Shown: positions 62,102-64,000 of the stretch, one piece after another
Numbering within the stretch: the first letter of the stretch is position 1
How the letters are laid out: each line of letters begins with the position of its first letter
From: DYJK01 sp964464825
GTDB taxonomy: Bacteria; Bacteroidota; Ignavibacteria; Ignavibacteriales; Melioribacteraceae
Assembly: GCA_964464825.1 (NCBI GenBank)
Contig: CAYXKL010000003.1
Span: forward strand, 15,873-79,872
Reading direction: 5' to 3'
DNA length: 64,000 nucleotides
Notes under the pieces: generated by a model
Database searches by the model: none
The model's input: the letters and a program-made list of their open reading frames with translations, nothing else
What the model was told of the DNA's origin: nothing
Position numbers and translations under genes: made by a program

Positions 62102-62256
62102 ATTTTCCTCTCGAATTTTTACAAGAATAAATTTATTAATACGTTTAATAAGTGATCCCAACTACTATTAACAAATAATAATTTTTATTCTATTCATTAA
62201 TAACAATTTTGAATATTTTTTTCTGCTGTTATAAATTCTTTTTATATGAATTATTA

Positions 62257-62284
62257 TGTATACCGAAGTGATAATTCTTGACAA
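62257..62284 (-). promoter_or_regulatory. Putative sigma70-like promoter of the GH3 gene cluster
   Basis: Minus-strand TTGTCA (complement of 62279-62284), 16-base spacer, TATACA (complement of 62257-62262). It would leave about 150 nt of leader before the ExoP-like start at 62101. Bacteroidota promoters can differ from this consensus, so this is tentative. Confidence 0.35.
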
Positions 62285-62325
62285 TAAAAATATTTTTCAT
62301 CATAGATAAATTCTAATGATTTCAA

Positions 62326-62345
62326 TCTCCAAATTTATGTGGAGA
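62326..62345. promoter_or_regulatory. Dyad upstream of the GH3 promoter
   Basis: TCTCCA (62326-62331), 8-base spacer, TGGAGA (62340-62345). AATGAT and ATCATT words flank it on the outside, extending the symmetry. It lies about 40 nt upstream of the proposed -35, downstream of the ROK kinase gene. It could be an operator or a hairpin at the end of the kinase mRNA. Confidence 0.3.
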
Positions 62346-62401
62346 ATCATTATCATCGGGAAGAAAGAATTCATTCCCTGATTGAATTAGAAGAGTAAAT
62401 A

Positions 62402-63373
62402 TTATTTATTTGTTTTTTTTAATTCATTCCAAATAAGTGCACTCGCACCAAGTATTGCCGCACTTCCGCCGGGTAATGCAGAGGGAATTATCTTTACTTT
62501 GTTCTTGAAAATGTTAAGCATATATTCTTCCATATATCGCTTTGTCGGTTCTATAATCAAATCTCCGGCTAATGCTAATCCACCAAAAAGAATAATTGCT
62601 TCCGGACTTAAATGAGCGACAGTATCTGTAAGTTTCATACCAAGAATTTTAGCTGTAAAATCAAATGCTTTTAATGCTAGTTTATCACCGTTGTTGGCAG
62701 CATCTGCAATTTCTTTTGCTGTTAATTGATTGAAATTCACATTGCGTAAATCACTTGGAATATTTGTCGTTCCAATCAACTCAAAAACAGTTCTGCGTAT
62801 ACCGGTAGCAGATGCATAAGTTTCTAGACAGCCTCGTCTGCCACATCCGCACTCTCTGCCGTTTGTATCAACAATCGTGTGTCCTACTTCACCGGCAAAT
62901 CCATCAGCGCCATAAACTAATTCTCCATTAACAACAATGCCGCTGCCTAAACCGGTACCAAGAGTAATTACTACAAAATTTTTCATCCATTTTGCTGCAC
63001 CGAATATCATTTCTCCAATTGCAGCAGCATTTGCATCATTCGTAATAGCGGAAGGGAGGTGTGAATATTTTTTTACTATTTCAAGTACATTCACATATCC
63101 CCAATTTAAATTAGGCGGCTGTTCAACAGTTCCTTTGTAATAATTTGCATTCGGTGCGCCGATACCTATACCTACTAATTCATAACGTGCATTGAATTTC
63201 TTAAAATCTTCATCGATCTTTTTAAATAACCGATCGAAGAGCAGTTCAGCTTTTTCATTAGCATAAGTAGGAATTGATGATTCGTAAATCAAAGTTCCTT
63301 CATGATCGACAAAACCAAATACTGTATTAGTACCTCCCACATCAATACCAATTGCAACTTTAGTCTTAGACAT
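62402..63373 (-). CDS. ROK-family glucokinase
   Basis: 323 aa from the ATG at 63373. The phosphate-binding motif IGIDVGGTNTVFGFVD opens the protein. GTGLGSGIVVNGELVYGADG and the sugar-binding EVGHTIVD follow, then the ROK zinc motif CGCGRRGCLE. The catalytic Asp lies in ITNDANAAA. It is cytoplasmic and phosphorylates glucose or a related sugar with ATP. With the adjacent sugar transporter it takes up the products of the GH3 and GH5 enzymes. Confidence 0.92.
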   Translation of the reverse strand: MSKTKVAIGIDVGGTNTVFGFVDHEGTLIYESSIPTYANEKAELLFDRLFKKIDEDFKKFNARYELVGIGIGAPNANYYKGTVEQPPNLNWGYVNVLEIVKKYSHLPSAITNDANAAAIGEMIFGAAKWMKNFVVITLGTGLGSGIVVNGELVYGADGFAGEVGHTIVDTNGRECGCGRRGCLETYASATGIRRTVFELIGTTNIPSDLRNVNFNQLTAKEIADAANNGDKLALKAFDFTAKILGMKLTDTVAHLSPEAIILFGGLALAGDLIIEPTKRYMEEYMLNIFKNKVKIIPSALPGGSAAILGASALIWNELKKTNK

Positions 63374-63430
63374 TAACAATTCTCCATAAATGGAATATGA
63401 AAAAAGAATTCATGTTTTATGTTTATTTAT

Positions 63431-64000
63431 TTAAGCAAAAGACGGTTTGTATCCTTTTAATCCATAATAAGCAATGTAGATATAACATAGTACCGGGATA
63501 AAGAATGCATGATGAATTCCAATATTATCAGCAAAAAATCCTTGTATAACCGGAAGTATAGCACCGCCAACAATCGCAGTACAAAGAATTCCCGAACCTT
63601 GCCCGGTGTGTTTGCCCAATCCATCAATTGCAAGTGTAAAAATTGTTGGGAACATAATTGAATTAAATAATCCAACTGCAAGAATTGACCACATTGCAAC
63701 TGAACCGTTTGTTAACATCGAGATAATTACAAGTCCCCCAGCAATAAATGCATTGAAAGCTAAAACTTTAGCCGGATTAATTTTTCTTTGAACAAAGGAG
63801 CCAATAAATCTACCAACCATAGCACCACCCCAATAAAAAGAGACGAACCTTCCGGCATCTGCTTCTTTCAAGCCGGCAATAAACGGCTGCCCTAAATAAT
63901 TAACAAGAAAAGATCCAATTGAAACTTCACCACCTACATAAACAAAAATTGCAACAGCACCTAGAACTAAATGTTTATAACCCCATGCGCTGTGATGGTG
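63431..64000 (-). CDS. Glucose/galactose-type MFS transporter (5' end outside window)
   Basis: The last 189 codons of a gene that enters at the right edge; the frame is open from 64000, so the ATG/TTG near 63871 is not its start. The segment YVGGEVSIGSFLVNYLGQPF and SFYWGGAMVGRFIGSFVQRK are the FucP/GluP-family signatures, followed by five or six membrane helices (NSIMFPTIFTLAIDGLGKHT, GGAILPVIQGFFADN). It is a proton- or sodium-coupled hexose symporter in the inner membrane. It lies 57 nt upstream of the ROK kinase on the same strand. Confidence 0.88.
   Translation of the reverse strand, partial: HHHSAWGYKHLVLGAVAIFVYVGGEVSIGSFLVNYLGQPFIAGLKEADAGRFVSFYWGGAMVGRFIGSFVQRKINPAKVLAFNAFIAGGLVIISMLTNGSVAMWSILAVGLFNSIMFPTIFTLAIDGLGKHTGQGSGILCTAIVGGAILPVIQGFFADNIGIHHAFFIPVLCYIYIAYYGLKGYKPSFA

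Noticed and set aside
63431..63871. A complete 146-aa protein at the right edge
   Set aside because: The frame stays open to 64000 and encodes the FucP/GluP signature upstream, so this is the 3' part of a longer transporter gene.

Overview
The window is AT-rich bacterial DNA, probably from an Ignavibacteria-type member of the Bacteroidota/Chlorobi group (Melioribacter/Ignavibacterium-like). That placement is inferred from three things: C-terminal type IX secretion (T9SS) sorting domains with the QNYPNPFNP signature, a PorV/PorQ-family protein, and a mix of secreted glycoside hydrolases with very large multihaem cytochromes. No rRNA gene or phylogenetic marker is present, so the placement is not proven. 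A 10-base N run at 22290-22299 shows that this is a scaffold with an assembly gap.

Layout. (1) 1-12978, minus strand: carbohydrate genes. There is a truncated secreted protein, two GH63/trehalase-like hydrolases, a xylosidase-type GH3 with a PA14 insert, a large debranching-enzyme-like hydrolase with an amidotransferase-like N-terminus, and a DPP-IV peptidase. (2) 13028-17053: a GMC oxidoreductase carrying a ferredoxin-like Cys motif, tRNA-Arg(CCG), and three proteins of unknown function, one built of eight 16-residue repeats. (3) 17057-32258, minus strand: ten tightly packed genes. They encode an M20 peptidase, a cyanophycinase-like S51 peptidase, a YfcC-type carrier, a T9SS-sorted protein, an RpiR regulator, a TonB-dependent receptor, a large extracellular FN3 protein, a PorV-like protein, a second S51 protein (tandem domain, T9SS-sorted) and an M14 carboxypeptidase. 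This reads as a peptide-polymer scavenging locus, possibly for cyanophycin or other Asp/Arg-rich material. (4) 32407-38870: a DUF1579 protein, an MFS exporter, a lipoprotein/coiled-coil pair, a DUF362 protein, a DUF6599-like protein and a methyltransferase.

(5) 38967-49181, plus strand: a seven-gene operon that looks like a trans-envelope electron conduit. It encodes a cytochrome b-like membrane protein, a membrane-anchored FeS/flavin oxidoreductase with permuted domain order, a 20-haem and a 37-haem c-type cytochrome, a predicted outer-membrane beta-barrel, a second flavin oxidoreductase and an aldo/keto reductase. The 37-haem protein has grown by 216-nt (72-residue, 3-haem) tandem duplications. 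(6) 49233-64000, minus strand: a beta-glucan/glucose utilisation cluster with an MFS sugar transporter (cut by the window end), ROK glucokinase, three GH3 enzymes, an esterase, a GH5, a trehalase-like hydrolase and a GH15-like hydrolase.

Together the genes suggest a polymer-degrading heterotroph. It would release sugars and peptides outside the cell, import and phosphorylate glucose, and may pass electrons to an extracellular acceptor. Intergenic gaps hold several dispersed-repeat-like fragments, and four places show 7-nt periodic repeats, three of them inside genes. I found no insertion sequence, CRISPR array, prophage or rRNA.
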